A stretch of 64,000 bases of DNA. Source: Arthrobacter sp. P2b (lineage in GTDB: Bacteria; Actinomycetota; Actinomycetes; Actinomycetales; Micrococcaceae). The stretch covers positions 124,001 through 188,000 of the forward strand of contig NZ_FVZL01000006.1 of the NCBI RefSeq assembly GCF_900168295.1. The letters run 5' to 3'. Of this stretch, positions 7,976 to 17,079 are shown piece by piece; the first letter of the stretch is position 1; each line of letters starts with the position of its first letter. The notes beneath the pieces are model-generated. The model was not told where the DNA came from and did no database searches. It saw only the letters and a program-made list of their open reading frames with translations. A program made the position numbers and the translations under genes.

Positions 7976-9238
7976 CTAGGGCGGGTAATCGCCGCCGCCC
8001 GGCAATTGCGCCCAGGCCCACAACCACACAATCCACACGATCTGCAGCAGCAGGAACATGGTCACCACCGTGCCCCGGTAGGCCCGCGAGCGGGACAGCA
8101 GCACGGCTCCCAGTGCCAGCGGAAACAGCGGCAGCAGCATACGGAACGTACTGGTCTGCGGATGCAGGAACGCCAAAAGGTACCCCATGTAGCAGGCGCA
8201 CCACAGGCGGAGTTCGACGCCGAGCCGCACCACGGGCGGCAGGAACAGCAACAGGCCGAAAAGGGCCACAAAGACGAACGGCGCAAGCAGTCCCAATACC
8301 GGCCCGAAGAGGTCGACGCCGGTATCGAACCACGGTTTGAACGGCACCAGGTCATGGCCCCGCCACACGGTTTCGGTTTTGGTATACGCCTGGAAGTCGC
8401 CGGTAGCGGCCCACGCTGCGGCGGGCCACGCCAGCGCGGAAACGCCTGCGACGGCGGTCAGGCCGGTAAGTGCCGCCATTTCACCGAAGGTGTGGTTGCC
8501 GGCTGGCAGGCCAGCCGCGCCGCCGCTCCGGAGGCGTTCCAGCAGGCGATACACCAGGACGAGCCCGAGCATGGCGGCGAAAGGGACGCCGATGGGACGC
8601 GAGAGGCACAGGAGCACCACCACCGGTATGGCCCACAGGTAATGCCGGCGCATCACCAGGAGCAGGGCCGACGCCAGCAGGAGGAGCGACAGTGACTCCG
8701 CGTAGGGAACCTGCAGTATGGCCGAGACCGGGAAAGTGGCGAAGAAGGCAACGCCCCACAGCGCCGGGACGTGGGACACCCTGTGCCTGAAAAGGGTGTA
8801 AACCACCAGCGCCGCTCCCCAACCGGCCAGCATCGCAAGGAGGGTGAGTGAGGCGGCAGGAATTAGTCCCGTCAGCCTGCTGAGGCCTCCCGCCAGGGCT
8901 GGAAACAGGGGGTAGAAGGCCCAGGCGTTTTCCTGGACGTTGCCGGCAGCGTCTGTGGGGAGCTCTGACGGGTATCCGTTGGCGATGACCTCGCCGTACC
9001 AGCGCGCGTCCCAGATGTTGATGAAGTTCCAGTAGTCGGGCCTGGCCGGGAACCAGGGATTGGGGCCCTGGTGGAGCGCGGCGGCCATGAAGATGCAGGC
9101 GCTGACCAGCCGGGCCGCGGCGTAGATGACCGTGACCTGTGCCCACCAGGGCCAGCTGCGATAGGCGGAACCGGCCTGCCCGGCCCAGGCCTGGGCGGCA
9201 GTAGCAAAGCCCGTCCGGCGGCGCGCCACCGTACTCAC
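7976..9238 (-). CDS. polytopic membrane glycosyltransferase, PIG-V/mannosyltransferase-like
   Basis: This 420-residue protein has about ten hydrophobic segments. The first periplasmic loop (about 70-85) contains WNFINIWDARWYGEVIANGY. The WDARWY sequence, with a conserved Asp after the first membrane helix, is characteristic of PIG-V-like GT-C mannosyltransferases. Such enzymes use polyprenyl-phosphate sugars and act on the outer face of the membrane. The acceptor is unknown; a cell-wall glycan or lipoglycan is plausible. It starts with GTG and overlaps the upstream DivIVA-like gene by 4 bp (GTGA), so the two are translationally coupled. Confidence 0.8.
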   Translation of the reverse strand: MSTVARRRTGFATAAQAWAGQAGSAYRSWPWWAQVTVIYAAARLVSACIFMAAALHQGPNPWFPARPDYWNFINIWDARWYGEVIANGYPSELPTDAAGNVQENAWAFYPLFPALAGGLSRLTGLIPAASLTLLAMLAGWGAALVVYTLFRHRVSHVPALWGVAFFATFPVSAILQVPYAESLSLLLLASALLLVMRRHYLWAIPVVVLLCLSRPIGVPFAAMLGLVLVYRLLERLRSGGAAGLPAGNHTFGEMAALTGLTAVAGVSALAWPAAAWAATGDFQAYTKTETVWRGHDLVPFKPWFDTGVDLFGPVLGLLAPFVFVALFGLLLFLPPVVRLGVELRLWCACYMGYLLAFLHPQTSTFRMLLPLFPLALGAVLLSRSRAYRGTVVTMFLLLQIVWIVWLWAWAQLPGGGDYPP

Positions 9239-9654
9239 TGCCCGCTCTTCCCTGGCACCGCATTCCCGCCGTCGCGCGCCGCGGCGGTTCCGTCGTCGCG
9301 CGTTCCGCCGGGGCTGCCCTGGTTCGGCTCCTCAACGGCCAGCAGCCGGGCGCGCAGCTCGTCCACTTCCTGCTGCCTGGCAGCAAGCTGGTCCCTCAGT
9401 TCATCAAGGACCTGGTCCACCTGGTCCATCCGGTAGCCGCGCAGGCCCAGCGAGAAGCGCACGCGGTCCACATCCTCCGCAGCTGCGTTGGCCGGAAGCA
9501 GCACCGGGGGAAGGTTGGCCGGCGGCTGCTCGAAGCCACCGTCCAGCAGGGTCGGCAACGGGCGGTGGCCCGACTTCCGGGGGCGCCGCCCCAGGCTGGC
9601 CCACAAGACCGCCCCTACCAGCACGATGGCGAGGAAAACCAGAAAAAAGCTCAC
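9235..9654 (-). CDS. DivIVA-domain membrane-anchored protein
   Basis: This 139-residue protein has an N-terminal membrane segment (about 3-20) and then the short DivIVA-type motif at about 62-100: VDRVRFSLGLRGYRMDQVDQ followed by a heptad-rich coiled coil. The C-terminal 35 residues are low complexity. Proteins with this motif bind curved membrane and help in polar growth or septation, but this short form is uncharacterised. The GTG start is preceded by GGAGCA. It overlaps the downstream glycosyltransferase gene by 4 bp, which suggests a link with envelope synthesis. Confidence 0.84.
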   Translation of the reverse strand: MSFFLVFLAIVLVGAVLWASLGRRPRKSGHRPLPTLLDGGFEQPPANLPPVLLPANAAAEDVDRVRFSLGLRGYRMDQVDQVLDELRDQLAARQQEVDELRARLLAVEEPNQGSPGGTRDDGTAAARDGGNAVPGKSGQ

Positions 9655-9684
9655 TGCTCCATCGTGCCAGACCTGGCGCTGCCG

Positions 9685-10467
9685 CTACTCCGGACGCTGC
9701 TCCCCGTTCAGGGACGGGGTGATGGCCCCATGGAGGACACGGTCCACCGCTTCGGCCGGATCGTCAACCACCTGGATCAGGTCCAGGTCCTTTTCGGAGA
9801 CCATTCCCTCGGCTACCAGGGTTCCCCTGATCCAGTCGATCATGGGGCCCCAGAAATCGACGCCGAGAAGCACGATGGGGAACGACGTCACCTTCCGGGT
9901 CTGCACGAGCACCATGGCTTCGAAGAGCTCATCGAGCGTTCCCAGGCCGCCGGGGAGCACAATGAACCCCTGGGCGTACTTGACGAACATGGTTTTGCGG
10001 GCGAAAAAGTACCGGAAGTTGATGCCCAGGTCCACCCACTGGTTCAGCCCCTGTTCAAAGGGAAGCTCGATGCCCAGGCCAACGGATATGCCGTTGCCCT
10101 CCACCGTGCCGCGGTTGGCTGCCTCCATGGAGCCCGGCCCGCCGCCGGTGATGACCGCGACGCCGGCCTCCGCCAGTTTCCGCCCCACCTCAACACCCAT
10201 CTCGTAGTAGGGGCTGCCGGGCTTGGTGCGGGCCGAACCGAAAACGCTGACAGCCTTGCCGATGTCCGCCAGCGCGCCGAAACCTTCGACGAATTCGCTT
10301 TGGATCCGCAGTACCCGCCACGGATCGGTATGGACGAACTGGCCGGGGCCCTTGGTATCGAGCAGATGCTGATCGGACATTTCCACGGCGGCCTGTTTGC
10401 GGCGCAGTTCAAGGGGCCCCTTACGGCGCGGCTGGGAATTTTTGGCCGGATCTGCATTGATGCTCAT
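9685..10467 (-). CDS. LOG-family Rossmann-fold protein (TIGR00730)
   Basis: This 260-residue protein carries the family signatures GGGPGSMEAANRG (about 107-119) and PGGLGTLDELFE (about 170-181), the PGGxGTxxE motif of cytokinin-activating phosphoribohydrolases (LOG/YvdD). The family cleaves nucleoside 5'-monophosphates to free base and ribose 5-phosphate. In bacteria the physiological role is often unclear. The N-terminal 45 residues are basic and longer than in plant LOG. A -10 hexamer (TAGCCT) 6 nt before the ATG suggests a leaderless transcript. It is divergent from gluA. Confidence 0.9.
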   Translation of the reverse strand: MSINADPAKNSQPRRKGPLELRRKQAAVEMSDQHLLDTKGPGQFVHTDPWRVLRIQSEFVEGFGALADIGKAVSVFGSARTKPGSPYYEMGVEVGRKLAEAGVAVITGGGPGSMEAANRGTVEGNGISVGLGIELPFEQGLNQWVDLGINFRYFFARKTMFVKYAQGFIVLPGGLGTLDELFEAMVLVQTRKVTSFPIVLLGVDFWGPMIDWIRGTLVAEGMVSEKDLDLIQVVDDPAEAVDRVLHGAITPSLNGEQRPE

Positions 10468-10473
10468 TCACCT

Positions 10474-10479
10474 AGGCTA
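10474..10479 (-). promoter_or_regulatory. -10 hexamer TAGCCT, leaderless-type, LOG gene
   Basis: TAGCCT on the minus strand lies 6 nt before the ATG at 10467. The surrounding bases partly resemble an IdeR/DtxR box, but only one half fits. Confidence 0.45.
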
Positions 10480-10502
10480 ACCTCCCGCGGCAGGTATCTC
10501 TT

Positions 10503-10534
10503 GAATCACGATCCGCAGGAACTTGGGGTGATTC
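10503..10534. promoter_or_regulatory. inverted repeat upstream of gluA
   Basis: GAATCAC (10503-10509) and GTGATTC (10528-10534) form a perfect 7-bp inverted repeat with an 18-nt spacer. It lies just upstream of the gluA promoter region, a candidate operator for nitrogen or carbon control. Confidence 0.3.
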
Positions 10535-10558
10535 CCGTCATAGCCGCCCGCAGTTCGC

Positions 10559-10564
10559 TAGATT
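10559..10564 (+). promoter_or_regulatory. -10 hexamer TAGATT, leaderless-type, gluA
   Basis: TAGATT lies 6 nt before the gluA ATG at 10571, and no Shine-Dalgarno sequence is present. Confidence 0.5.
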
Positions 10565-10570
10565 CTTCCT

Positions 10571-11326
10571 ATGACTACTCATGTGCCCGGCGATACCCTC
10601 GTCTCCCTGAACGCCGTAAATAAGCACTACGGCCAGCTGCACGTTTTGAAGGACATCAATCTGCAGGTCCGCAAGGGCGAGGTTGTTGTGGTCATCGGGC
10701 CTTCCGGCTCCGGTAAGTCCACCCTGTGCCGCGCCATCAACCGCCTGGAAACCATCGAGGGCGGAACCATCAGCATCGACGGGAAGGTGCTTCCGGAGGA
10801 AGGCAAGGAACTCGCCCAGCTCCGCGCCGACGTCGGAATGGTTTTCCAGTCTTTCAACCTCTTCGCGCACAAAACCATCCTGGAAAACGTCACGCTCGGC
10901 CCCATCAAGGTCAAGGGCGTGGCCAAGGCCGCCGCGGACAAGGACGCCATGGCGCTGCTCGAACGGGTGGGCGTGGGCCACCAGGCGCCCAAGCTGCCGG
11001 CCCAGCTCTCGGGTGGCCAGCAGCAGCGCGTAGCGATCGCCCGTGCCCTGGCGATGAAGCCCAAGGTGATGCTCTTCGATGAGCCAACCTCCGCGCTGGA
11101 CCCCGAAATGATCAACGAGGTCCTGGACGTGATGATCCAGCTCGCCAAGGAAGGCATGACCATGATCGTGGTCACCCACGAGATGGGCTTCGCCCGCAAA
11201 GCCGCGGACCGCGTGGTCTTCATGGCGGACGGCCAGATCGTCGAGGACGCCACCCCGGAGGAGTTCTTCACCAACCCGAAGAGCGACCGGGCCAAGGATT
11301 TCCTGTCCAAGCTCCTCACCCACTGA
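10571..11326 (+). CDS. gluA: glutamate ABC importer, ATP-binding subunit
   Basis: This 251-residue ABC ATPase of the polar amino-acid uptake type has Walker [10 protein letters not shown] (about 41-49), signature LSGGQQQR (about 147-154), Walker B VMLFDEP (about 168-174) and the switch His in VVTHE (about 203). It energises uptake of glutamate through the GluC/GluD permeases. It is the first gene of gluABCD, the order known from Corynebacterium, with 85 bp before gluB. The assignment to glutamate and not another polar amino acid rests on gene order and GluB similarity. Confidence 0.94.
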   Translation: MTTHVPGDTLVSLNAVNKHYGQLHVLKDINLQVRKGEVVVVIGPSGSGKSTLCRAINRLETIEGGTISIDGKVLPEEGKELAQLRADVGMVFQSFNLFAHKTILENVTLGPIKVKGVAKAAADKDAMALLERVGVGHQAPKLPAQLSGGQQQRVAIARALAMKPKVMLFDEPTSALDPEMINEVLDVMIQLAKEGMTMIVVTHEMGFARKAADRVVFMADGQIVEDATPEEFFTNPKSDRAKDFLSKLLTH

Positions 11327-11411
11327 TGCACCGCTTTCACTGATTTACCGAACAACCACACTTCAGTTCGCACCCAGGCCGTGACCCACGGCCACCAATG
11401 AAAGGAATGTC

Positions 11412-12299
11412 ATGAAGGCATTTATGACCCGGCGGAAGTCATTCTTCGTGGCGGCTACCGCTGCCATCGCCCTGTCCCTGAGCGCCTGTGGCGGTGGCGG
11501 CACCGGCACCGGCAGCGACCCCACCGTTGAAGCAGCACCCACCTTCGCCGCCGGCAGCACCATGGAGAAGCTCTCCTCCGCCGGGACCATCAAGATCGGC
11601 ACCAAGTTCGACCAGCCGCTGTTCGGCCAGGTGGGCCTGGACGGCAAGCCCGTAGGCTTCGACGTCGAAATCGGCAAGCTGATCGCAGCGAAGCTGGGAA
11701 TTTCCGCCGACAAGATCGAATGGTCCGAGACGGTCTCGGCCAACCGCGAACCCTTCATCGAACAGGGCAAGGTTGACCTGGTCATCGCCACGTACACCAT
11801 CAACGACAAGCGCAAGCAGGTTGTCAGCTTCGCCGGCCCGTACTACGAAGCCGGCCAGGCCCTGATGGTTAACAAGGACAACGACGCCATCAAGACCCCC
11901 GAGGACGTCAAGGGCAAGAAGGTCTGCTCCGTCACCGGTTCAACCCCTGCCGCCACCATCGTGGAGAAGTACGGAGCAGAGCTGGTCCCGGCCGCCACCT
12001 ACTCAGCCTGCCTGGAGCCGCTGCGCAACAAGCAGGTGGAGGCTGTCACCACTGACAACGTGATCCTCGCCGGCTTTGTGGACAAGGAGCCGGACGCCTT
12101 CAAGCTGGCCTCCGATGAAACATTCACCAAGGAGCCCTACGGCATCGGCCTGAAGAAGGACGACACCGAATTCCGCACCTGGATCAACGACCAGCTGGAG
12201 GCATTCGAAGAGGACGGGTCCTACAAGGAGGCCTGGGAAGCCACTGCAGGTTCGGTCATCAAGACTGCACCCGAGCTCCCCGAGATTGACCGCTACTAA
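11412..12299 (+). CDS. gluB: glutamate-binding lipoprotein
   Basis: This 295-residue family-3 solute-binding protein has a signal peptide ending in the lipobox LSLSAC (lipidated Cys about 26), then a Gly/Thr-rich linker and the bilobed binding domain starting at about KIGTKFDQPLFGQVG. It is anchored outside the membrane and hands glutamate to GluC/GluD. GAAAGGAA lies upstream of the ATG; an in-frame ATG four codons later is an alternative start. A 15-bp hairpin follows directly after the stop, before gluC, which probably stabilises the gluAB message and sets binding protein above permease. Confidence 0.95.
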   Translation: MKAFMTRRKSFFVAATAAIALSLSACGGGGTGTGSDPTVEAAPTFAAGSTMEKLSSAGTIKIGTKFDQPLFGQVGLDGKPVGFDVEIGKLIAAKLGISADKIEWSETVSANREPFIEQGKVDLVIATYTINDKRKQVVSFAGPYYEAGQALMVNKDNDAIKTPEDVKGKKVCSVTGSTPAATIVEKYGAELVPAATYSACLEPLRNKQVEAVTTDNVILAGFVDKEPDAFKLASDETFTKEPYGIGLKKDDTEFRTWINDQLEAFEEDGSYKEAWEATAGSVIKTAPELPEIDRY

Positions 12300-12309
12300 G
12301 TGAGTCCGG

Positions 12310-12343
12310 AGCTGCCGGGGCCGGTAGGCCGGCCCCGGCAGCT
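12310..12343 (+). terminator. intercistronic hairpin gluB/gluC
   Basis: A perfect 15-bp GC-rich stem (12310-12324 with 12329-12343) with a 4-nt loop, followed by a weak T run. It acts as an attenuator or mRNA-stabilising element and not a full terminator, because gluC and gluD follow on the same strand. Confidence 0.75.
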
Positions 12344-12385
12344 TTCAGCCTTTAAATCCGTCCACGCCCAAAGCCAAAGGATCCT

Positions 12386-13036
12386 ATGGACGTCATCATT
12401 GAAAACCTGCCCCTGTATTGGAACGGTTTTCTCCGCACCCTCTTCCTGTCAGCCGTCTCCGGGATCATCGCACTGGTCCTTGGCACGCTGCTGGCAGCCG
12501 CCAGGGTGTCCCCGGTAGCAGCCCTGCGCGGCTTCAGCACCGTGTACGTGGAGGTTCTCCGGAACACCCCGTTGACCATTGCCTTTTTCTTCGCGGCGAT
12601 CGTCCTTCCCCGGCTCGGCGTCAAGTTTGAGCAGTTTGAAATTGCCGCGATCATCGCCCTCAGCACGTACACCGCAGCGTTCATCGCCGAAGCTGTCCGC
12701 TCAGGTGTCAACAGTGTTCCTGTGGGGCAGGCCGAGGCCGCGCGCAGCATCGGCATGAACTTCGGGCAGGTCCTGAACCTCATCATCCTCCCCCAGGCCC
12801 TGCGGACGGTGGTCCCGCCGCTGATCAACATCCTGATCGCCCTGGTGAAGAACTCTTCCGTCGCCGGCGCCTTCTTTGTCCTCGAACTGTTCGGCTACGG
12901 CCGCCAGCTGGCCAACGCCAACGGTGATGCCGTCATCGCCGTGCTGCTGGGTACCGCGTTCTTTTATCTGCTCCTCACCGTTCCGCTCGGCATCCTTGCC
13001 AGCACGGTGGAACGAAAGGTGGCGATTGCCCGATGA
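12386..13036 (+). CDS. gluC: glutamate ABC importer permease
   Basis: This 216-residue HisM-type permease has five predicted membrane helices. It carries the EVLRNTPLTI region near residue 58 and the EAA loop around residues 108-128 (VNSVPVGQAEAARSIGMNFG), which docks on the ATPase. AAAGGAT lies about 5 nt before the ATG. It overlaps gluD by 4 bp (ATGA), so the two permeases are translationally coupled and form a heterodimeric channel. Confidence 0.95.
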   Translation: MDVIIENLPLYWNGFLRTLFLSAVSGIIALVLGTLLAAARVSPVAALRGFSTVYVEVLRNTPLTIAFFFAAIVLPRLGVKFEQFEIAAIIALSTYTAAFIAEAVRSGVNSVPVGQAEAARSIGMNFGQVLNLIILPQALRTVVPPLINILIALVKNSSVAGAFFVLELFGYGRQLANANGDAVIAVLLGTAFFYLLLTVPLGILASTVERKVAIAR

Positions 13037-13872
13037 GCTCAGTCCTTTACGACGTTCCGGGACCCAAAGCCCGGCGGATCTCCCTGATCGGCTCGATCGT
13101 AGGTTCCGTTCTGATCCTGGGTTTACTGGCATGGATTGTCATGACCCTCGCCCAGCAGGGGATTTTCGAAGGCCGACGCTGGCAGATCTTCACCCGCGCT
13201 GATGTGTGGATGCTCCTGGCCAACGGCCTGAGCGCCACCCTGTCTGCTGCTGCACTGGCAGCCGTCATCGCGTTCCCGCTGGGGCTGCTGCTGTGCCTGC
13301 TCCGCATCTCCGATGCGGCCATCATCCGGATCCCCACCCGGGTGGTCCTGGAGTTCCTCCGCGGCATGCCCGTGGTCCTGATGATGCTGTTCGTCCTGCT
13401 GGGCTTCGGCACGTCACCGTTCATTGCCGTTGTCACCGGTTTGGTGCTCTACAACTCGGCAGTGTTCGCCGAGATCATCCGGGCAGGCATCCAGTCGCTG
13501 CCCCGCGGGCAGCGCGAAGCAGGCCTTGCCATTGGCCTGACCAGCTTCAAGTCCCGGATGCTCATCGAACTTCCGCAGGCAATCCGCCGCATGATGCCGT
13601 CCCTGGTGGCGCAGATGGTAGTGCTCCTGAAAGACACCTCGCTGGGCTACATCGTGGCGTACGGCGAGCTGCTGCGCGCCGTCCAGGTGATGGCGGACTT
13701 CCTGGGCACGCAGTTCCTGTTCCCCATCTTCTTCGTCGCCGCTGCGATCTACATCGCCATCAACATCCTCGTTTCCAGGCTTGCGGTCTGGATTGAGCGC
13801 CGGGGGTCGAAGAAGGCAGCCGGAGGTGTGGCCAAGGCCGAGCCGGAAAAGGCAGAGGCCCCGGTTCCCTAG
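13033..13872 (+). CDS. gluD: glutamate ABC importer permease
   Basis: This 279-residue permease has a cytosolic N-terminus, a first membrane helix at about 20-42 and the binding-protein-dependent transport fold. The EAA loop is at about 155-175 ([20 protein letters not shown]). The C-terminal 25 residues are Lys/Ala/Glu-rich and probably disordered. It is the last gene of gluABCD and is closed by a strong terminator 12 bp downstream of the stop. Confidence 0.95.
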   Translation: MSSVLYDVPGPKARRISLIGSIVGSVLILGLLAWIVMTLAQQGIFEGRRWQIFTRADVWMLLANGLSATLSAAALAAVIAFPLGLLLCLLRISDAAIIRIPTRVVLEFLRGMPVVLMMLFVLLGFGTSPFIAVVTGLVLYNSAVFAEIIRAGIQSLPRGQREAGLAIGLTSFKSRMLIELPQAIRRMMPSLVAQMVVLLKDTSLGYIVAYGELLRAVQVMADFLGTQFLFPIFFVAAAIYIAINILVSRLAVWIERRGSKKAAGGVAKAEPEKAEAPVP

Positions 13873-13884
13873 ACAGACCCTACG

Positions 13885-13925
13885 CGAACGGCCCGGACCA
13901 CCAGGTCCGGGCCGTTCGGCATTTT
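13885..13925 (+). terminator. gluABCD terminator
   Basis: A perfect 15-bp stem (13885-13899 with 13904-13918), a 4-nt loop and a following TTTT lie between convergent gluD and dapE. Confidence 0.9.
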
Positions 13926-13949
13926 AAGCGCGGGCAACGTGCTCCTGGC

Positions 13950-15125
13950 TCAGCCCGCCAGCCAGTCCTGCAGCGCCCGGAGGCAGGTGCGGATGGCATC
14001 CGCGTGGACATGCTCGTTGTCCTTATGCGCCAGCAGTGCATCACCGGGTCCGAAATTCACCGCCGGTATCCCCAGTTCGCTGAAACGCGCGACGTCGGTC
14101 CAGCCGTATTTGGGTTTCGGCTCGCCTCCCACGGCGGCAACGAAGGAAGCGGCAGCCGGGTGCTGAAGGCCGGGGCGGGCGCCGGCTGCAGCGTCCGTGC
14201 GGACCACGTCGAAGCCCTCAAGGAGTTCCCGCACCACGGCTTCGGCCTGGTCCGGTGTCTTGTCCGGGGCGAAGCGGTAGTTGATTTCCACCACGCAGCG
14301 GTCCGGGATGACGTTGCCGGCGGTCCCGCCGTTGATCTTCACGGCGTTGAGGCTTTCGCGGTACTCCAGGCCGTCCACGGTGACCGTTTGCGGTTCGTAG
14401 GCCGCGAGCCTTGCCAGGATGGGGGCTGCGGCGTGGATGGCATTGCTGCCCATCCAGGCCCGCGCCGAGTGCGCTGCTTCGCCCACGGTTGTTGCTTCAA
14501 ACCGGCTGGTGCCGTTGCACCCGCCCTCCACAATGCCGTCCGTAGGTTCCAGAAGGATGGCGAAGTCCCCGTGCAGCAGGTGGCCGTGGTTGCGGACCAG
14601 GCGGCCCAGGCCGCTTTTCACCGCTTCCACTTCCTCATGGTCGTAGAAGACGAACGTGACGTCCCGCTTGGGCTGCGCGCCGCCGTCGAACAGCGTGGCC
14701 GCCAGCGCAAGCTGTACTGCCACACCGCCCTTCATGTCGGTGGCGCCGCGGCCGTACAGGATGCCTTCGCCCGGGACGCCGGACTCCCAGCTGGAAGGCA
14801 CCGTTCCCTTCGAGCCTTCGGTCAGCGGCAGCGGCACAGTGTCCAGGTGACCTGCCAGGATGACGCGTTCGGGGTGCTCCAGTTCCGTCCGCGCGATGAT
14901 CGAATCCCCGTCGCGGACCACCGTCAGCTCCGGAAGACCCAGCAGCGCCGTTTCCACGGCGTCGGCCAGTTCCTTTTCATTTCCGGACACGCTGTTGATG
15001 TCCATGATGGCGGAGGTCAGAAGCGCAACGTCCTGCCGCAGGTCCAGCCGCGCAGGCACGGACCCCTGGCCGGATTCCTGGCTGGACAGGACGGATGCGG
15101 GGTCTGGAGCGGTTTCGGCAGTCAC
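13950..15125 (-). CDS. dapE: succinyl-diaminopimelate desuccinylase
   Basis: This 391-residue M20 metallohydrolase has AGHLDTVPL (His about 93), [10 protein letters not shown] (bridging Asp about 130) and [10 protein letters not shown] (Glu-Glu about 164-165). It removes succinate from N-succinyl-LL-diaminopimelate in the lysine/peptidoglycan pathway. A GTG start is chosen because TAGACT lies 6 nt upstream, a leaderless promoter. It is divergent from dapD over only 51 bp, so the two succinylase-pathway genes share a promoter region. The M20 family is broad, but actinobacterial DapE similarity and dapD adjacency make the call secure. Confidence 0.94.
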   Translation of the reverse strand: MTAETAPDPASVLSSQESGQGSVPARLDLRQDVALLTSAIMDINSVSGNEKELADAVETALLGLPELTVVRDGDSIIARTELEHPERVILAGHLDTVPLPLTEGSKGTVPSSWESGVPGEGILYGRGATDMKGGVAVQLALAATLFDGGAQPKRDVTFVFYDHEEVEAVKSGLGRLVRNHGHLLHGDFAILLEPTDGIVEGGCNGTSRFEATTVGEAAHSARAWMGSNAIHAAAPILARLAAYEPQTVTVDGLEYRESLNAVKINGGTAGNVIPDRCVVEINYRFAPDKTPDQAEAVVRELLEGFDVVRTDAAAGARPGLQHPAAASFVAAVGGEPKPKYGWTDVARFSELGIPAVNFGPGDALLAHKDNEHVHADAIRTCLRALQDWLAG

Positions 15126-15131
15126 GAAGCC

Positions 15132-15137
15132 AGTCTA
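15132..15137 (-). promoter_or_regulatory. -10 hexamer TAGACT, leaderless-type, dapE
   Basis: TAGACT on the minus strand is 6 nt before the dapE GTG. It faces the dapD -10 across 26 bp. Confidence 0.5.
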
Positions 15138-15163
15138 GTTCGAACCCGGCGCCCGGCCCTCGA

Positions 15164-15169
15164 TAGACT
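15164..15169 (+). promoter_or_regulatory. -10 hexamer TAGACT, leaderless-type, dapD
   Basis: TAGACT is 7 nt before the dapD ATG. It is the same hexamer as that of the divergent dapE promoter. Confidence 0.5.
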
Positions 15170-15176
15170 GGAGCAC

Positions 15177-16205
15177 ATGACTGAGACCGCTTCTTCCGCC
15201 GTGCCCGAAACCCTGAACGCAACCACCGACGAACGCTCCGCCTACGGCTTTGGCGTGGCCACCATCGCCACCGCCAACGGCAGCGCCACCGTTTTGGACG
15301 TCTGGTTCCCCGCACCGGCCCTCGGTGTCGCCGCCGAGCACCTGCGTGCCGTGGAAAACGCTGACGATTCCCTGACGCAGATCGCGGAAAACGGCACCGA
15401 TGAGGACCGCGGCACCGAGCAGAAGGTGGTGTTCGTCCAGATCAACCTTGACGAGGCCCCCGCCGACACCGCCGACGCCTACCTCCGGCTGCACCTGCTC
15501 TCGCACCGCCTGGTCAAGCCCAACACCATCAACCTGGACGGCATCTTCGGGAAGCTGCCCAACGTCGTCTGGACCAACTTCGGTCCCGCTGCCGTGGAGG
15601 GCTTCGAACTTACCCGTGCCCGGCTCCGCCGGCGCGGCGCCGTCACGGTGTACGGCATCGACAAGTTCCCGCGCATGGTGGACTACGTTGTGCCCTCCGG
15701 CGTACGGATCGCCGACGCCGACCGGGTGCGCCTGGGTGCGCACCTGGCTGAAGGCACCACCGTCATGCACGAAGGCTTCGTGAACTTCAACGCCGGAACG
15801 CTGGGCACCTCCATGGTGGAAGGCCGTATCTCCGCGGGCGTCGTGACCGGTGATGGCAGCGACGTGGGCGGCGGCGCATCCATCATGGGCACCCTCTCCG
15901 GCGGCGGCAAGGAAAAGATCACCATCGGCGAGCGGGTCCTGCTGGGCGCAAACTCAGGCGTTGGCATCAGCATCGGGGACGACTCCGTGGTGGAAGCCGG
16001 CCTGTACGTCACGGCCGGCACCCGCGTGCGCGTGCCCGGGCCCAAGGACGAGGTGGGAGAGGACACCACCAAGATCGTCAAGGCGGCCGAGCTGTCCGGC
16101 GTTTCCAACCTGCTGTTCCGCCGCAATTCCACCACCGGTGCCGTGGAGGTCCTCCCCCGGGCCGGCCAGACCGTGGAACTGAACGACGCCCTGCACGCCA
16201 ACTAA
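15177..16205 (+). CDS. dapD: tetrahydrodipicolinate N-succinyltransferase
   Basis: This 342-residue actinobacterial-type DapD has an N-terminal globular domain and a left-handed beta-helix (about 185-300) with hexapeptide repeats such as [20 protein letters not shown] and the [18 protein letters not shown] loop. It transfers succinyl from succinyl-CoA to tetrahydrodipicolinate, two steps before DapE. The frame is open far upstream across dapE, but the ATG at 15177 has a -10 hexamer 7 nt before it and begins the conserved sequence. The next gene starts 3 bp after the stop. Confidence 0.95.
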   Translation: MTETASSAVPETLNATTDERSAYGFGVATIATANGSATVLDVWFPAPALGVAAEHLRAVENADDSLTQIAENGTDEDRGTEQKVVFVQINLDEAPADTADAYLRLHLLSHRLVKPNTINLDGIFGKLPNVVWTNFGPAAVEGFELTRARLRRRGAVTVYGIDKFPRMVDYVVPSGVRIADADRVRLGAHLAEGTTVMHEGFVNFNAGTLGTSMVEGRISAGVVTGDGSDVGGGASIMGTLSGGGKEKITIGERVLLGANSGVGISIGDDSVVEAGLYVTAGTRVRVPGPKDEVGEDTTKIVKAAELSGVSNLLFRRNSTTGAVEVLPRAGQTVELNDALHAN

Positions 16206-16208
16206 TTT

Positions 16209-17078
16209 ATGGCTCGACGACGCGGCCTGCGCCGCCTGGCGGTACTGCTGCTGGCCCTTGCCCTGGTGGCCGGCGGCATCTATTCAGCGGTGTTCTTCGT
16301 GCAGCGTTCCGAAACCCTGGTTTCGGAACGCTGCACCGCTGTTGTCGGCGACAGGACAGCCGAACTGGCACCCGACCAGGCAGTCTACGCCTCGCTGATC
16401 ACCGCCGTCGCAGTCCAGCGCGGGCTGCCTCCCCGGGCCGCGAGCATCGCCCTGGCCACGGCCATGCAGGAGTCCAAACTCCGCAACATCGCCCACGGGG
16501 ACCAGGCCGGACCGGACTCGCGGGGACTGTTCCAGCAGCGGCCTTCGCAGGGCTGGGGCACCGAGGAACAGGTCATGGACCCGTACTACGCCGTCAATGC
16601 GTTCTACGATGCGCTGGTGAAGGTCCCGGACTACGAGACGCTTGACATCACCGACGCCGCACAGCGCGTCCAGCGGTCCGCGTACCCCAGCGCCTATGCG
16701 CAGCACGAGGATATGGGGCGGTCCTTCGCCTCCGGGTTGTCCGGCCAGACACCCGAAGCCGTGCAGTGCACGCTGCGTTCGTCGGGCTCCGCCGGAGACG
16801 CCGCGGCAGTGGCCGCCGAACTCAGCACGGCGTACGGAGCGCTGGACGCTTCCGTGGAGGGACAGACCGTGGTGGTGAACGCCAGCGGCAGCCAGGCCTG
16901 GTCCGTTGCCCAGTGGGCGGTGGCGAATGCCAAAGGCCTTGAGGTGACCCGGGTGGAGGTGGCGGGCCGCAGCTGGGACCGTGCGGATCGGAACGGCTGG
17001 CAGGAATCTGCGGCGCCGGACGGACAGGTCCGGATTACGGTAGCCCCGCAAAGCACCCAGGCGGGTGTGGGCCAATGA
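16209..17078 (+). CDS. membrane-anchored lysozyme-fold protein (transglycosylase-like)
   Basis: This 289-residue protein has a basic N-terminus and one signal-anchor helix (about 10-30), so it is exposed outside. Residues about 76-120 carry ALATAMQESKLRN, with a candidate catalytic Glu at about 88, and GLFQQRPSQGWGT, the pattern of actinobacterial soluble lytic transglycosylase-like domains. The C-terminal 120 residues have no recognised fold. It starts 3 bp after dapD without a clear ribosome site, which suggests coupling to the peptidoglycan-precursor gene. Enzymatic activity on peptidoglycan is inferred. Confidence 0.78.
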   Translation: MARRRGLRRLAVLLLALALVAGGIYSAVFFVQRSETLVSERCTAVVGDRTAELAPDQAVYASLITAVAVQRGLPPRAASIALATAMQESKLRNIAHGDQAGPDSRGLFQQRPSQGWGTEEQVMDPYYAVNAFYDALVKVPDYETLDITDAAQRVQRSAYPSAYAQHEDMGRSFASGLSGQTPEAVQCTLRSSGSAGDAAAVAAELSTAYGALDASVEGQTVVVNASGSQAWSVAQWAVANAKGLEVTRVEVAGRSWDRADRNGWQESAAPDGQVRITVAPQSTQAGVGQ

Positions 17079-17079
17079 C

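Noticed and set aside
10467..10485. IdeR/DtxR-like iron box upstream of the LOG gene
   Set aside because: Only one half (TAGGCTAACCT) fits the consensus, and the same bases are explained by a TAGCCT -10 hexamer at leaderless spacing.
14004..15176. N-terminal extension that would fuse 390 residues to DapD
   Set aside because: It runs antisense through dapE. The DapD family starts at the ATG at 15177, which has its own promoter-like hexamer.
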